Positions 23,735 through 33,285 of a stretch of 64,000 bases of DNA are shown in pieces. Location: the NCBI RefSeq assembly GCF_014836535.1, contig NZ_JACSQP010000005.1, forward strand, positions 124,001 through 188,000, written 5' to 3'. Origin of the DNA: Microbacterium pullorum (GTDB lineage: Bacteria; Actinomycetota; Actinomycetes; Actinomycetales; Microbacteriaceae). The translations under genes were made by a program, and so were the position numbers. The stretch's first letter is position 1, and every line of letters begins with the position of its first letter. The notes under the pieces are model-generated. The model ran no database searches. It saw nothing but the letters and a program-made list of their open reading frames with translations, and had not been told where the DNA came from.

Positions 23735-24118
23735 ATGGCAGACCGCAGTTTGCGCGGCATCCGACTCGGCGCGTCCAGCTTGCAGAGCGAGGACGGCGTC
23801 GTGTTCCATGACCGCACCACACACACATACGTGTGCACCACGTGCGGAAAAGAGACCACCCTGCCCTTCGCGGTCGACGCCGAGGCGCCGGAGACCTGGG
23901 AATGCCGCACCTGCGGCGCCGAGGCTCTGCTGCGCGTCGGCGACAAGACCGTCGAGGTCGATCACAGCGGTGACAAGATCCCGCGCACGCACTGGGACAT
24001 GCTGCTGGAGCGCCGCACCCTCCCCGAACTCGAGGAGCTTCTGGAGGACCGTCTCGCGTTCATCCGGGAGCGTCGCGGTGCCGGCCAGGACGTGACCGCG
24101 GCCAAGAAGAGCGCCTGA
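23735..24118 (+). CDS. rbpA: RNA polymerase-binding protein RbpA
   Basis: A 127-residue protein. The N-terminal tail contains IRLGASSLQSEDGVV, the core domain has two Cys-x-x-Cys pairs (CTTCG and CRTCG), and the C-terminal SIM helix contains HWDMLLERRTLPELEELL and ERR. RbpA binds the principal sigma factor and stabilises the open complex; it is an actinobacterial hallmark. An upstream in-frame extension exists, but ATG 23735 has GAGAGGA upstream and the standard MADRSLRG start. Confidence 0.96.
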   Translation: MADRSLRGIRLGASSLQSEDGVVFHDRTTHTYVCTTCGKETTLPFAVDAEAPETWECRTCGAEALLRVGDKTVEVDHSGDKIPRTHWDMLLERRTLPELEELLEDRLAFIRERRGAGQDVTAAKKSA

Positions 24119-24136
24119 CGCGCTGACCCACGTCGA

Positions 24137-24164
24137 GACGCCGGCCCCTCAGGGGGTCGGCGTC
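24137..24164. terminator. bidirectional hairpin between rbpA and lnt
   Basis: GACGCCGGCCCC (24137-24148) pairs with GGGGTCGGCGTC (24153-24164) around a four-base loop, with one G-T pair. It sits between the convergent rbpA and lnt genes and even includes the lnt stop codon. Confidence 0.75.
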
Positions 24165-25723
24165 TTCGTCGTTGCCGCGGCACGGCGCCGGCGCGCCAGG
24201 TGCGCACCGGCGAGGAGCGCGAGGGCGAGGATGCTGCCCCAGCCGAGCACGAGCTTCACCGCGGCGCCCACGATGACGGCGGGCGTGAGGCCGGTGCGCA
24301 AGGGCACATCGGTCACCATGGCTCCGGCCACACCGGCCGGCAGCCCGTCGATGACGGAGCCATCGGGGGCGATCACCTGACTGGTGCCCACGGTGGAGAG
24401 GTTCACGACCGAGCGACCCGTCTCGATGGCACGCATGCGCGCGAAAGCGAGCTGCTGCAGATTCTCGTCGGTGTCGCGGAAGTCGGCGTTGTTGGTCTGC
24501 AGCATGTACACCTGGGCGCCGTCGCGGGCTCCCTCCCAGATGACGTCGTCGTAGATCACGTCGAAGCAGATCGCCAGGCCCACACCGACCCCGTCGACGT
24601 CGAACAGCGGCGGATTGGTCCCGGGGGTGTACTCCCGCTGGATCAGCCCCACGAGATCGGGTGCGATCGCTTCGAAGAACCACCGATCGGGCACGTACTC
24701 CCCCATCGGCACCGGATTGCGCTTGTCGTGGAGGGCGACCGGGTTGTCCTCGCCGGGCAGCCACAGCATCGAGGTGTTGTACCCCGCCTCGTCGCGGGTG
24801 GTCGCCGCATTGACGATGAGCGGCGCGTCGAGCCTGCGCGCGAGCCGGTCGAGCACGACGGCGACCGAGGTGTTCTGCAGCGGGTCGGCGTCGATGCCGC
24901 CCTCGGGCCACAGCAGCACGTCGAGGTCTTCGTCCAGCAGCGGCTCGGTGGCATCCAGCTGCGACTGCAGCACGGCGTAGGGCTCGCGCTCGTCGAAGTA
25001 GCCGGTGGGACCGTTGCCCTGCACCGCGCCGACCCGCATCGTGCCGGCGGGCGTGGTGGGGAACGCGGGGGTCAGCAGCAGCACGACGATCGCCACGACG
25101 CTCGGCAACACTGTGCGCCATGCCCGCCAGCGCCCCAGGCGCACCCACTCGATGACGGCGGCCACGGCGAAGACCATGAGGAAGGTGAGCCCGGCCACAC
25201 CCAGCCACGAGGCGATGTGGGCCAGCGGGCTCTCGGACTGACTCATCCCCAACCGCGCCCAGGGGAACCCGGTGTAAGGCCAGGAGCCCATGAACAGCTC
25301 CCGGGCGGTCCAGAGCCCCGCGACGAGGGCGGGGAGTGCCAGCAGCCGCCCCCACGTGCCACCGCGCAGCTGCGGCATCCACCGGTACGCGAGCATGATC
25401 GGCACCGATCCGACCGCCCAGAAGATCGTCTCGAGGCCCGCGAGGGCGAACCAGGGCACGGCCCCGAGATAGCGGGTGATCCAGACGATGTGGGTGAAGT
25501 AGAACGAGGCGCCGAACACCGCACCCACCAGCAGCGCGCCGCCGCCGGAGCGGCCGATGAGCGCGAGCAGCGAGAAGGCGACACCGACGAAGGCCAGCGG
25601 CCACCACCCGATGTCGGGATAGGCGAGATCGAGTACCGGTCCGCCCACGAGCGCGGCCAGCAGCGCCACCCACAACGGCAGCAAGGGGCGCGGCAACGGC
25701 GCGTGGCGGCGGCGGGCGCTCAT
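24149..25723 (-). CDS. lnt: apolipoprotein N-acyltransferase
   Basis: A 524-residue protein. Six to seven N-terminal membrane helices (about 1-205) precede a nitrilase-like domain. The catalytic triad candidates are Glu in LLWPEGGID, Lys in LHDKRNPVPMGEY and Cys in LAICFDVIYDD, in the right order. It N-acylates the lipid-modified Cys of lipoproteins; the FKBP lipoprotein at 31327-32259 would be a substrate. ATG 25723 overlaps the helY stop (ATGA); the longer frame lies inside helY. Confidence 0.93.
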   Translation of the reverse strand: MSARRRHAPLPRPLLPLWVALLAALVGGPVLDLAYPDIGWWPLAFVGVAFSLLALIGRSGGGALLVGAVFGASFYFTHIVWITRYLGAVPWFALAGLETIFWAVGSVPIMLAYRWMPQLRGGTWGRLLALPALVAGLWTARELFMGSWPYTGFPWARLGMSQSESPLAHIASWLGVAGLTFLMVFAVAAVIEWVRLGRWRAWRTVLPSVVAIVVLLLTPAFPTTPAGTMRVGAVQGNGPTGYFDEREPYAVLQSQLDATEPLLDEDLDVLLWPEGGIDADPLQNTSVAVVLDRLARRLDAPLIVNAATTRDEAGYNTSMLWLPGEDNPVALHDKRNPVPMGEYVPDRWFFEAIAPDLVGLIQREYTPGTNPPLFDVDGVGVGLAICFDVIYDDVIWEGARDGAQVYMLQTNNADFRDTDENLQQLAFARMRAIETGRSVVNLSTVGTSQVIAPDGSVIDGLPAGVAGAMVTDVPLRTGLTPAVIVGAAVKLVLGWGSILALALLAGAHLARRRRAAATTKTPTP

Positions 25724-28206
25724 ACGCCGCTGTAGGCGACGATGCCGCGCCGCACCGCGTCGAGTGCCTTGCGCGCCGTCGTCGCGACCGGCGCGTCGGC
25801 GACGAGCGACAGCTGGTCGAGCAGGTCGATGGTCTGCTTCGCCCACCGCACGAAGTCGCCGGCGGCGAGGTCTGCCTCGGTCAGCACGCGGTCGAGCATG
25901 CCCCCGCGCGCCCACGTGTGCATCGCCTGGGCGAGGCCCGTGGCCACAGGTTCGGTGCCGGGCAGGTGGTGCTCGCGCTCCAGGTCATCCAGCTGCGCCC
26001 ACAGCAGCTGGGTCTCGGTCAGCGCCGACCGGAACGCGCCGCGCGGCAGGCCGTACTCCCCCGGGCCTTCGGAGTCGCGACGCGGTTCGTAGACCAGACA
26101 GCAGGCGAGGGCGGCGAGCGAGGCGGCATCCAGGTTCTTCCAGATGCCGCGGCGCAGCGCTTCGGCCACGAGCAGGTCGCGGTCGCCGTAGATGCGGCGC
26201 ATCGTGCGGCCGGCGGCGGTGAGGGTGGTCTTGCCCGCCGGGTCGACCTCGACGTAGTCCAGGGCCGTCAGCACGTCCACGACGCGGTCGAACACCCGCG
26301 CGACCGTGCCGGTGCGCGTCTGGATCTCGCGCCGCATCTTGTCGGTGCGGCGCTTGAGCTTGTAGTAGCGCTCACCCCAGCGCGCGTGGTGCTCGCGGTC
26401 GGGGCAGCTGTGGCACGGATGCCGCTGCAGGCGTCGGCGCAACGACTCCATCTCCTGCTGTCGCTGGCGACGGAGCTTTGCCGGCGCGGTGCGATCGGCG
26501 CGGCCCAGCTTCTCGAGGTCAGTGAGCTCGCGGCGCAGCCCCGCGTACTCGACGAAGTCGCCGCGGTCGCACGTCTGCGCCTTCCGATAGCCGGCAAGCG
26601 ATTCCTCGGCCTCCCGCACCTGCCGAGCCAGGCCCACCACCGAGCGGTCGGCCTGGAACTGGGCGAAGGAGGACTCCAGGATCTCGCGGGCCTCGGCGCG
26701 GCCGAACCGGTCGATGAGGTTCACCGCCATGTTGTAGGTGGGCCGGAAGCTGGAGTTGAGCGGGTAGGTGCGGCGTGAGGCGAGGGCGGCGACCGCCTGC
26801 GGGTCGACGCTCTCAGTCCACTGGATGACCGCGTGGCCCTCGACGTCGATGCCGCGACGGCCGGCGCGTCCGGTGAGCTGGGTGTACTCCCCCGACGTGA
26901 TCGCCACCCGCGCCTCGCCGTTGAACTTCTCGAGCTTCTCCAGCACGACGGTGCGGGCCGGCATGTTGATGCCGAGGGCGAGCGTCTCGGTCGCGAAGAC
27001 GACCTTCACGAGTTTGCGCCGGAAGAGTTCTTCGACCACTTCTTTGAAGGTCGGCAGCATGCCGGCGTGGTGCGCCGCGATGCCGCGCTCGAGGTTCTCG
27101 CGCCACTCCCAGAACCCCAGCACGCCGAGGTCCTCATCATCGAGCGTGTGCGTGCGCTCCTCGACGACGCGGCGGATCTCGGCGCGTTCGTCGGCATCGG
27201 TCAGCCGCAGCCCCGACCGGCGCACCTGCTGCACGGCGCCGTCGCAGCCGGCGCGGCTGAAGATGAAGAAGATGGCCGGCAGCAGGTTTGCGCGCTGCAG
27301 CAGCTGCACGACCTGGGGGCGGTCCAGCCTCTCGACCCGCTGCACGTTGCCGGGGCGCACGGGGCGTCGCCCGCCGCGCTGCGGCCGACGACGGGTGGGC
27401 TCGTACCCGCCGTGTCGCGCGCTGTTCATCGACTGCGCGCGGCGGTTCTCCTCGAACGTGGCACCCTTGGCGGAGCGGATGCGCATGAGCTCCTGGTTGA
27501 CCTGCGCGGTGGCGATGCCCGCGCGGTCGTCGAACAGCGGCAGCAGGTCGCCGCGCACGAGCATGTGCTGCTCCAGCGGCACGGGCCTGGTCTCGGAGAC
27601 GATCACCTCGGTGTCGCCGCGCACCGTGTCGAGCCAGTCGCCGAACTCCTCGGCGTTGGACACCGTGGCCGACAGCGACACCAGGCGCACGCTCGGCGGC
27701 AGGTGGATGATGACCTCTTCCCACACCGCGCCGCGGAAGCGGTCGGCCAGGTAGTGCACCTCGTCCATCACGACGAAGCGCAGGCCCCGCAGCGCCGGCG
27801 AATCGGCGTAGAGCATGTTTCGCAGCACCTCGGTGGTCATCACGACCACGCGCGCGTTGCCGTTGATGTTGGTGTCGCCGGTGAGCAGGCCCACCTCGTC
27901 CTCGCCGTACACCTCCTGGAGCTCGCGGAACTTCTGGTTCGACAGCGCCTTCATCGGAGTCGTGTAGAACGCCTTGTCGCCGGGCTCACGCATCGCCAGA
28001 TGCACCGCGAACTCGCCGACGATCGTCTTGCCGGCGCCGGTGGGCGCGGCAACCAGAACGCTGCGCCCGTCTTCGAGGGCGTGGCATCCCGCGATCTGGA
28101 ACGGATCGAGGGTGAACCGCTGCGCCTCGGCGAAGTCGGTGGTCAGCGGATGCCGGCGCGCCTCGTCGGCAGCGGCGAACCGGTCTGCCGGGCTCAGCGC
28201 ACTCAC
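25720..28206 (-). CDS. helY: DEAD/DEAH (Ski2-like) RNA helicase HelY
   Basis: An 828-residue helicase. Walker A APTGAGKT (about 48-55), DEVHYLADR motif II, SLSATVSNAEEFG motif III and QLTGRAGRRGID motif VI are intact. A C-terminal accessory region contains the Cys pair HPCHSCPDREHH. HelY/Rv2092c-like proteins are Mtr4/Ski2-related and always follow tatAC in actinobacteria. Start GTG 28206 overlaps the tatC stop (GTGA), and its stop overlaps lnt. A basic, Arg-rich insert (about 270-300) lies between the two RecA domains. Confidence 0.93.
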   Translation of the reverse strand: MSALSPADRFAAADEARRHPLTTDFAEAQRFTLDPFQIAGCHALEDGRSVLVAAPTGAGKTIVGEFAVHLAMREPGDKAFYTTPMKALSNQKFRELQEVYGEDEVGLLTGDTNINGNARVVVMTTEVLRNMLYADSPALRGLRFVVMDEVHYLADRFRGAVWEEVIIHLPPSVRLVSLSATVSNAEEFGDWLDTVRGDTEVIVSETRPVPLEQHMLVRGDLLPLFDDRAGIATAQVNQELMRIRSAKGATFEENRRAQSMNSARHGGYEPTRRRPQRGGRRPVRPGNVQRVERLDRPQVVQLLQRANLLPAIFFIFSRAGCDGAVQQVRRSGLRLTDADERAEIRRVVEERTHTLDDEDLGVLGFWEWRENLERGIAAHHAGMLPTFKEVVEELFRRKLVKVVFATETLALGINMPARTVVLEKLEKFNGEARVAITSGEYTQLTGRAGRRGIDVEGHAVIQWTESVDPQAVAALASRRTYPLNSSFRPTYNMAVNLIDRFGRAEAREILESSFAQFQADRSVVGLARQVREAEESLAGYRKAQTCDRGDFVEYAGLRRELTDLEKLGRADRTAPAKLRRQRQQEMESLRRRLQRHPCHSCPDREHHARWGERYYKLKRRTDKMRREIQTRTGTVARVFDRVVDVLTALDYVEVDPAGKTTLTAAGRTMRRIYGDRDLLVAEALRRGIWKNLDAASLAALACCLVYEPRRDSEGPGEYGLPRGAFRSALTETQLLWAQLDDLEREHHLPGTEPVATGLAQAMHTWARGGMLDRVLTEADLAAGDFVRWAKQTIDLLDQLSLVADAPVATTARKALDAVRRGIVAYSGV

Positions 28207-29021
28207 AGCACGGACCCCGGGGACAGCAGCGCCGCTTCGCGCTTGCGACGGCGACGGTCGAACAGCAGCGAGAGACCCGCTGCGGCGAAGAACAGCACGA
28301 CCAGGATGCCGGCCAGCAGCAGCATGCTGACGGCGTCGGCGGCGGGCGTGGCGATGGCCGCGAAGATCGTCGCGATCAGCACGGCGGCGCGCCAGCCCTT
28401 GAGGATCGCGCGGCCCGACATGATGCCGGCGATGTTGAGTGCGACGAGGAACACCGGAAGCACGAACGAGATGCCGATGACGATCATCAGCTTGAAGACG
28501 AAGTCGTAATACTCCGCGGCGTTGTAGAAGTTGACCCCGCCCTCGGGCGTGAACGACCACATCACCTCGATGACGTGCGGAACGACGAGCATGCCGACGT
28601 AACAGCCGGCGAAGAACAGCGGAATGGCGGCCGCGACGAAGCCGACGGTGTAGCGGATCTCCTTGCGCGTGAGCCCCGGCATGATGAACGCCCAGACCTG
28701 CCAGAGCCACACCGGCGCCGACAGGAACAGACCGATCGAGAACGCGATCCGCATGCGCAGGTCGAACGCCGAGGTCACGGTGCCGAAGTTGAGCGCCGAG
28801 AAGTCGTCGCCGCGCTGCTCGGCGATCACGCGGATGGGTCCCGTGATCCACTCGATGACGGGGCCCGTCACGAAGAACGCGACCACCATGCCCACGACCA
28901 GGGCGGCGGCGGCGATCATCAGACGTCGACGCAGCTCCAGCAGGTGGGCCCCGAGGGACATCCGCTTCTCGCGGCGTGGCGGGTCGGGCTCATCGACCCG
29001 CTGCTGTTCGGCCGTGGCCAC
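28203..29021 (-). CDS. tatC: Sec-independent protein translocase TatC
   Basis: A 272-residue protein with six membrane helices. LGAHLLELRRRLMIAA at the N-terminus is the conserved twin-arginine signal-binding region, and SAFDLRMRIAFSIGLFLSAP and FAFPE-like segments follow. It recognises twin-arginine signal peptides in the inner membrane. Start GTG 29021 lies seven bases after the tatA stop. The C-terminal tail is extended and basic (RRRRKREAAL). Confidence 0.96.
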   Translation of the reverse strand: MATAEQQRVDEPDPPRREKRMSLGAHLLELRRRLMIAAAALVVGMVVAFFVTGPVIEWITGPIRVIAEQRGDDFSALNFGTVTSAFDLRMRIAFSIGLFLSAPVWLWQVWAFIMPGLTRKEIRYTVGFVAAAIPLFFAGCYVGMLVVPHVIEVMWSFTPEGGVNFYNAAEYYDFVFKLMIVIGISFVLPVFLVALNIAGIMSGRAILKGWRAAVLIATIFAAIATPAADAVSMLLLAGILVVLFFAAAGLSLLFDRRRRKREAALLSPGSVL

Positions 29022-29027
29022 CTCGGG

Positions 29028-29303
29028 CTACGGCTTTGGTTCGGAGGGCCCGCTGGTGCTGTCGGGAACCGTGGGGGAAGCGGTGGAATTGGCGGTGCCG
29101 GCGGCAGGAGGCGTCGCGGCGGCGGCAGGAGTCGTCGCGGCGGTGGCGCCGTCCTCTTCCTTCATCGCCTTCATCTCACCCTTGAAGACGCGCGCCGACT
29201 GGCCGACGCTCTTCGCCAGTGCGGGAAGCTTCGCTGCGCCGAACAGAAGCAGAATGACCGCGAGGATGATCAGCAGGTGCGGCCATCCGAATGCGTTGCC
29301 CAT
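29028..29303 (-). CDS. tatA: twin-arginine translocase subunit TatA
   Basis: A 91-residue protein. MGNAFGWPHLLIILAVILLLFG is the short TatA transmembrane helix, then the FGAAKLP hinge and amphipathic helix ALAKSVGQSARVFKGEMK, and an Ala/Pro/Thr-rich tail. It forms the translocation pore with TatC. ATG 29303 follows GAGGAGACC. No tatB is in the window. Confidence 0.96.
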   Translation of the reverse strand: MGNAFGWPHLLIILAVILLLFGAAKLPALAKSVGQSARVFKGEMKAMKEEDGATAATTPAAAATPPAAGTANSTASPTVPDSTSGPSEPKP

Positions 29304-29360
29304 GGAGGTCTCCTCGGATCGGGGTTCGAAACAGTCTAACCCGGTGGGGTGCGGGGCGGT

Positions 29361-30323
29361 TCAGCGGTACTGCGCGAGTCCGGCAGCCGCCCACGCGGCC
29401 GTTGCGCGCCGCGCCACGGCGGGCGCGAGCACCTCCACGTCACCGCCGAGGCGGGCGGCCAGGCGCTTGAGGCTCTGTTCGTCGGCGACCCGCATGGTCG
29501 CGGTCTCGCAATCACCCTCGGCGGCGATGTCGGCACGGGCGAGGTAGTCGCCCAGCAGCGGCGCGATCTGGCGCGGGTACCGCACGCGCGCCGTGACGTC
29601 GCCCGCACCCGGTTCGAACAGGTCGGGCACGGGTTCGCCGCCATGGGAGATGGGGATGCCGGTGGGGCCGACGTCGCTGACGCGCTCGAGATGGAAGGTG
29701 CGCATACCCTGGCGCAGGTGGCACCATCCCTGCAGGTACCACTGGCCGTCGGCGATGTGCACCTTGACCGGATCCACCGTGCGGGTGGTGGGCGCGGCAT
29801 CCGGGGCCTGGTAGGTGAACGACACCGCCACTCCTTCGCGGAGCGCGTCGGCGACGGTCACGCGCACGTCGTCGACGGGACCGGGGGCGACGATGACGTC
29901 GGCGGGGGCGCTGGCTGCTCCCCGGGCGAGCTTGGTGAGCAGGCTCTGCACGACGCCGCGGTCGCCGACGCCGGGCAGCGTCGCGGTCAGCTGCAGACCC
30001 GCCAGCAGCGCGGCTGCCTCGCGGGCGGTGAGTCGGGGCGAGCGCTCGAGCCCGACCGAGTTGGTGATGACGATGAGGTCGCGTTCGTCCAGCAGATCCC
30101 AGTCGATGTCGAACAGGTCGTTGGGCAGCTGCCAGTAGCCGCCCTCGCCGGGGCGACCGATGACAGTGAGCTTCTGCACCATCTCGCGCATCTGCTCGGG
30201 GGTCACCTCGAACTCGTCGGCGGCTTCGGCGACCGACACCTCGCCCTTGCCGAGGAGGTACGGCACGAGTTGCAGGATGAGGGCGGCGCGCTCGGTGGCG
30301 TGCAGCGGCCGGGCGGCGCTCAT
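29361..30323 (-). CDS. pafC: WYL-domain transcriptional regulator PafC
   Basis: A 320-residue protein. An N-terminal winged helix-turn-helix (about 10-65, EVSVAEAADEFEVTPEQMREM) is followed by the WYL domain, VAVSFTYQAP...TVDPVKVHIADGQWYLQGWC, and the WCX extension. With PafB it activates the LexA-independent DNA damage response in mycobacteria. ATG 30323 overlaps the pafB stop (ATGA). Confidence 0.93.
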   Translation of the reverse strand: MSAARPLHATERAALILQLVPYLLGKGEVSVAEAADEFEVTPEQMREMVQKLTVIGRPGEGGYWQLPNDLFDIDWDLLDERDLIVITNSVGLERSPRLTAREAAALLAGLQLTATLPGVGDRGVVQSLLTKLARGAASAPADVIVAPGPVDDVRVTVADALREGVAVSFTYQAPDAAPTTRTVDPVKVHIADGQWYLQGWCHLRQGMRTFHLERVSDVGPTGIPISHGGEPVPDLFEPGAGDVTARVRYPRQIAPLLGDYLARADIAAEGDCETATMRVADEQSLKRLAARLGGDVEVLAPAVARRATAAWAAAGLAQYR

Positions 30324-31321
30324 GCGGGCTCCCCGTCATGGTCGGCGTGGAGTGCGAGGGTGGCCTGCAGCCGGCGGATGACCTCATCGCGCAGCGCCGC
30401 CGGCTCGACGACCCGCACCTCAGGACCGTAGGAGGCCAGCTCGTCGGCGAGCACGTGCACGTCGACGTAGGGCACGAAGATGCCCTGCTCGGCAGGCTGA
30501 GCGCGGCGGCGCAGCCGCAGCGAGGCCTCGGTGCCGGGGTTCACCTCCAGCAGCGCCCGCTGGCGGGCGGCGAGTTCATCGAGCCCCGCGACGGCGCGGT
30601 CGCCGGCACCGTCGCGCAGGGCGGGGTCGAACGTCTCCCGGGTGATGGTGACGTCGCCGACGATGCGCGAGAGCAGAAAGGTGCGCTCGGCATGCTGATC
30701 GAGATCGAACCCGAACACATGCCAGCGCGACTCGTAGTCGACCAGCGCGAGCGGGCGGATGCGACGGACGAGCGGTCGCTCCTCCCCCGGTTTCAGGTAG
30801 GGGAATGACACGACCCGTGACTGCTCCATCGCCCGTTGCAGCGGGGCGAAGGCGGGGGTGCGCACGCTCAGCCGCGGTGAGAACCCCAGGATGGGCTCGT
30901 CGACGTCGTTGCCGAGCGCGCGGATCTTGCGCAGGCCGCTGCGGGCCTCGGCCGACAGCGACCGTTCGCTCCACACGCCGCCGGCCACCGCGAGCACGGC
31001 GAGTTCGGCGGGCGTGAAGGAGATGTCCTCGGGCAGGCCGTACTCGTCGTTGGGCACCCGGTAGCGCGCCTCGCGCAGATCATCGGGGTCGGCGTAGTCG
31101 CCGATCGTCTCGATCGGCACGCCGAGCCCGCGCAGGCTCTCCTTGTCGCGCTCGAACATCTTCTCCAGCGCGTCCTTGGACGCACCGGACTCGGACTGCT
31201 CCCGGTAACCCGCGACGGACGCGAGGATCGTGTCCTTGGTCAGTCCCTGATCGGTCGCCATGAGGGCGACCAGCAGGTTGACCAGGCGCTCCTCGGGCGC
31301 GCTGCGGGTCGGGGCGGCCAT
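30320..31321 (-). CDS. pafB: WYL-domain transcriptional regulator PafB
   Basis: A 333-residue partner of PafC with the same layout: wHTH (about 10-85), WYL domain (RIRPLALVDYESRWHVFGFDL) and C-terminal extension. ERLVNLLVALMATDQGLTKDTI at the N-terminus is typical. The pair binds as a heterodimer to damage-gene promoters. It follows the FKBP gene by five bases. PafA, the Pup ligase that names the genes, is not present at this locus. Confidence 0.93.
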   Translation of the reverse strand: MAAPTRSAPEERLVNLLVALMATDQGLTKDTILASVAGYREQSESGASKDALEKMFERDKESLRGLGVPIETIGDYADPDDLREARYRVPNDEYGLPEDISFTPAELAVLAVAGGVWSERSLSAEARSGLRKIRALGNDVDEPILGFSPRLSVRTPAFAPLQRAMEQSRVVSFPYLKPGEERPLVRRIRPLALVDYESRWHVFGFDLDQHAERTFLLSRIVGDVTITRETFDPALRDGAGDRAVAGLDELAARQRALLEVNPGTEASLRLRRRAQPAEQGIFVPYVDVHVLADELASYGPEVRVVEPAALRDEVIRRLQATLALHADHDGEPA

Positions 31322-31326
31322 TGCAG

Positions 31327-32259
31327 CTACTCAGCCACCTCGTCGAGACCGAGGATGTCGATCACGAAGACGAGCGTCGCGCCCGGCGGCACGGCACCTT
31401 GGCCGGCATCGCCGTAAGCCTGGTCGGGCGGGATCACCGCGAGGATCTGCGAGCCGACGGTCTGGCCTTCGAGCGCCGCCGCGAAACCGGGCACCACCTG
31501 GTCCAGTGACAGCGCCGCCGACGTGCCGGCCTCCCAGGTCGAGTCGAACACTTCGCGCTCGTCCCAGGTGACGCCGGTGTAGTGCAGGCGCACGGACTGG
31601 TCGCCCGTGACGACCGGACCGTCGCCCTTCTTCAGCACCTGCACGACCAGTTCGTCGGGTGCGTCGGCGTCGGGGATGATGACGCCCGGCGTCCCGTCGG
31701 GCGCGAGCACGACGCTGGGCATGCCGCGACGGTCGTTGTACTGGTCGGCACCGTCGGCCTTGGCCAGGTACACCTTCTGCAGGTCGATGACGAACACGGC
31801 GGAATCGCCCTCGCCGAGCCCGAGGCTCGCTGCGGCCTCCGGGGCGAGGTCCTCGGGCGCGACGGCGCCGGCGATGAGCGAACCCTCGGTCGCGCAGTCG
31901 AGCATGGTCGCGATGCCGGCGTAGAACTCGCCCCACTGCGACACCGGCGCGACCTGGGTGCCGCTCTGGACGAGCGTCTCGCCCGTGGTGCCGTTGACGA
32001 TGGTGATGTCGAAGACGACGTCCTGCGCGTCGGAGGTGACGGTGGGCCCCTCCCCGACGGTGAGGTCTTCGAACACGGTCTCGTCCACGCGCACGGGAGC
32101 GGACAGCTCCACGGTGTCGCCGGAGACGGTGATCAGGTCGAGGACGGACGCGTCGGAGACGGCGCGCTCGCACGACGCCTCGGTCGATGCGGGCGAACAG
32201 CCGACGAGGGCCAGAGTGGATATGCCGACGACGGCGGCGATTGCGGGGATCCTGCGCAC
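31327..32259 (-). CDS. FKBP-type peptidyl-prolyl isomerase lipoprotein
   Basis: A 310-residue secreted lipoprotein. The signal peptide ends in the lipobox LVGC with Cys21. The C-terminal half is a good FKBP domain (VRLHYTGVTWDEREVFDSTW ... VPGFAAALEGQTVGS ... VPPGATLVFVIDIL). The N-terminal half (about 45-170) keeps the outline of a second, degenerate FKBP domain. It probably folds exported proteins at the membrane. Start GTG 32259 has -10 TAGGCT at 32266-32271 (minus) six bases upstream, so despite the tight spacing it has its own leaderless promoter inside the trmI stop region. Confidence 0.88.
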   Translation of the reverse strand: MRRIPAIAAVVGISTLALVGCSPASTEASCERAVSDASVLDLITVSGDTVELSAPVRVDETVFEDLTVGEGPTVTSDAQDVVFDITIVNGTTGETLVQSGTQVAPVSQWGEFYAGIATMLDCATEGSLIAGAVAPEDLAPEAAASLGLGEGDSAVFVIDLQKVYLAKADGADQYNDRRGMPSVVLAPDGTPGVIIPDADAPDELVVQVLKKGDGPVVTGDQSVRLHYTGVTWDEREVFDSTWEAGTSAALSLDQVVPGFAAALEGQTVGSQILAVIPPDQAYGDAGQGAVPPGATLVFVIDILGLDEVAE

Positions 32260-32268
32260 CGGTACAGC

Positions 32269-33285
32269 CTAATCGGTGGCGGCGTCGGTCTCTGTCGCTG
32301 CGGCGATGCGCGCGCCGTCGGCGATGCGCTGGGCCTCGCGCACGCGCTTTCGCAGGTTCTTGTCGGTGATCTCGCGATCTCCGACCGCGCCGGGGGTCCA
32401 GATCTCCACGTCCTCGTCGGCGTAGCTGGGTTTCTTCAGCGCGCGCTTGCGCACATCGGGCGGCACCGCGCCCGGCGCCAGACGCCGTGCGGTGAGCAAG
32501 AACCCGGTGTGGGCGACCATGCGGTGGTCGGGGCGCACCGCGAGCCCCTCGACGTGCCAGCCGCGCACCATCGTCTCGTTGGCCTCGGGGTCGGTGAACA
32601 GGCCTGTGCCGCGGATGAACTCCGCCACCCGGCTCAACTGCGTCGCAGTGGCGACGTAGCAGAGCACCACCCCACCGGGGGTGAGCGCGTCGGCGACGGC
32701 ATCGATGCACTCCCACGGAGCGAGCATGTCGAGCACGACCCGGTCGACGGATGCCGGGGCCACGGCGCCCGGCAGCGACTCGACGAGATCGCCCACGACG
32801 ACTTCCCAGTTCGCCGGCGGGGTGCCCAGATACGTCTCGACGTTGGCGCGGGCGACCTCCGCGAACTCCTCGCGACGCTCGAACGACACCAGGCGCCCGG
32901 TGGCGCCGATGGCGCGCAGCAGCCACAGCGACAGCGCGCCCGACCCGACGCCGGCTTCGACGACCGTCGCCCCGGGGAAGATGTCGGCCGACGCGAGGAT
33001 CTGCGCGGCATCCTTCGGGTAGACGATCGCCGCACCACGCGGCATCGACATGACGAAATCGCGCAGCAGCGGCCGCAGGGCCAGATACTCGTGTCCACCG
33101 CTGCCGGTGACGACGGAGCCGTCGGGGAGCCCCACCAGTTGCGCATGACGCAGCACGCCGTGGTGGGTGTGCAGCTCACCCTTCTCGCGGAGGGTGATGG
33201 TGTGCAGGCGGCCCTTGGGACCGGTCAGCTGCACCCGGTCGCCGTAGCGGAACGGGCCGGTGGGACGGGTGAGATCGACGGTCAT
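32269..33285 (-). CDS. trmI: tRNA (adenine-58-N1)-methyltransferase TrmI
   Basis: A 338-residue class I methyltransferase. The small N-terminal beta domain (GPFRYGDRVQLTGPKGRLHT) is followed by VYPKDAAQILASADIFPG, the SAM motif VVEAGVGSGALSLWLLRA and the motif IV stretch DRVVLDMLAPWE. It makes m1A58 in the T-loop of tRNAs as a homotetramer. ATG 33285 overlaps the HAD gene stop (ATGA). In mycobacteria this gene borders the Pup-proteasome genes. Confidence 0.94.
   Translation of the reverse strand: MTVDLTRPTGPFRYGDRVQLTGPKGRLHTITLREKGELHTHHGVLRHAQLVGLPDGSVVTGSGGHEYLALRPLLRDFVMSMPRGAAIVYPKDAAQILASADIFPGATVVEAGVGSGALSLWLLRAIGATGRLVSFERREEFAEVARANVETYLGTPPANWEVVVGDLVESLPGAVAPASVDRVVLDMLAPWECIDAVADALTPGGVVLCYVATATQLSRVAEFIRGTGLFTDPEANETMVRGWHVEGLAVRPDHRMVAHTGFLLTARRLAPGAVPPDVRKRALKKPSYADEDVEIWTPGAVGDREITDKNLRKRVREAQRIADGARIAAATETDAATD

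Noticed and set aside
24200..25735. 511-residue open frame on the plus strand antisense to lnt
   Set aside because: Composition only: His/Arg/Gly-rich low-complexity translation with no motifs, while the minus strand encodes a full-length Lnt with its catalytic residues.
26833..28509. 558-residue plus-strand frame antisense to helY
   Set aside because: High-GC shadow frame; helY motifs I-VI are intact on the other strand.
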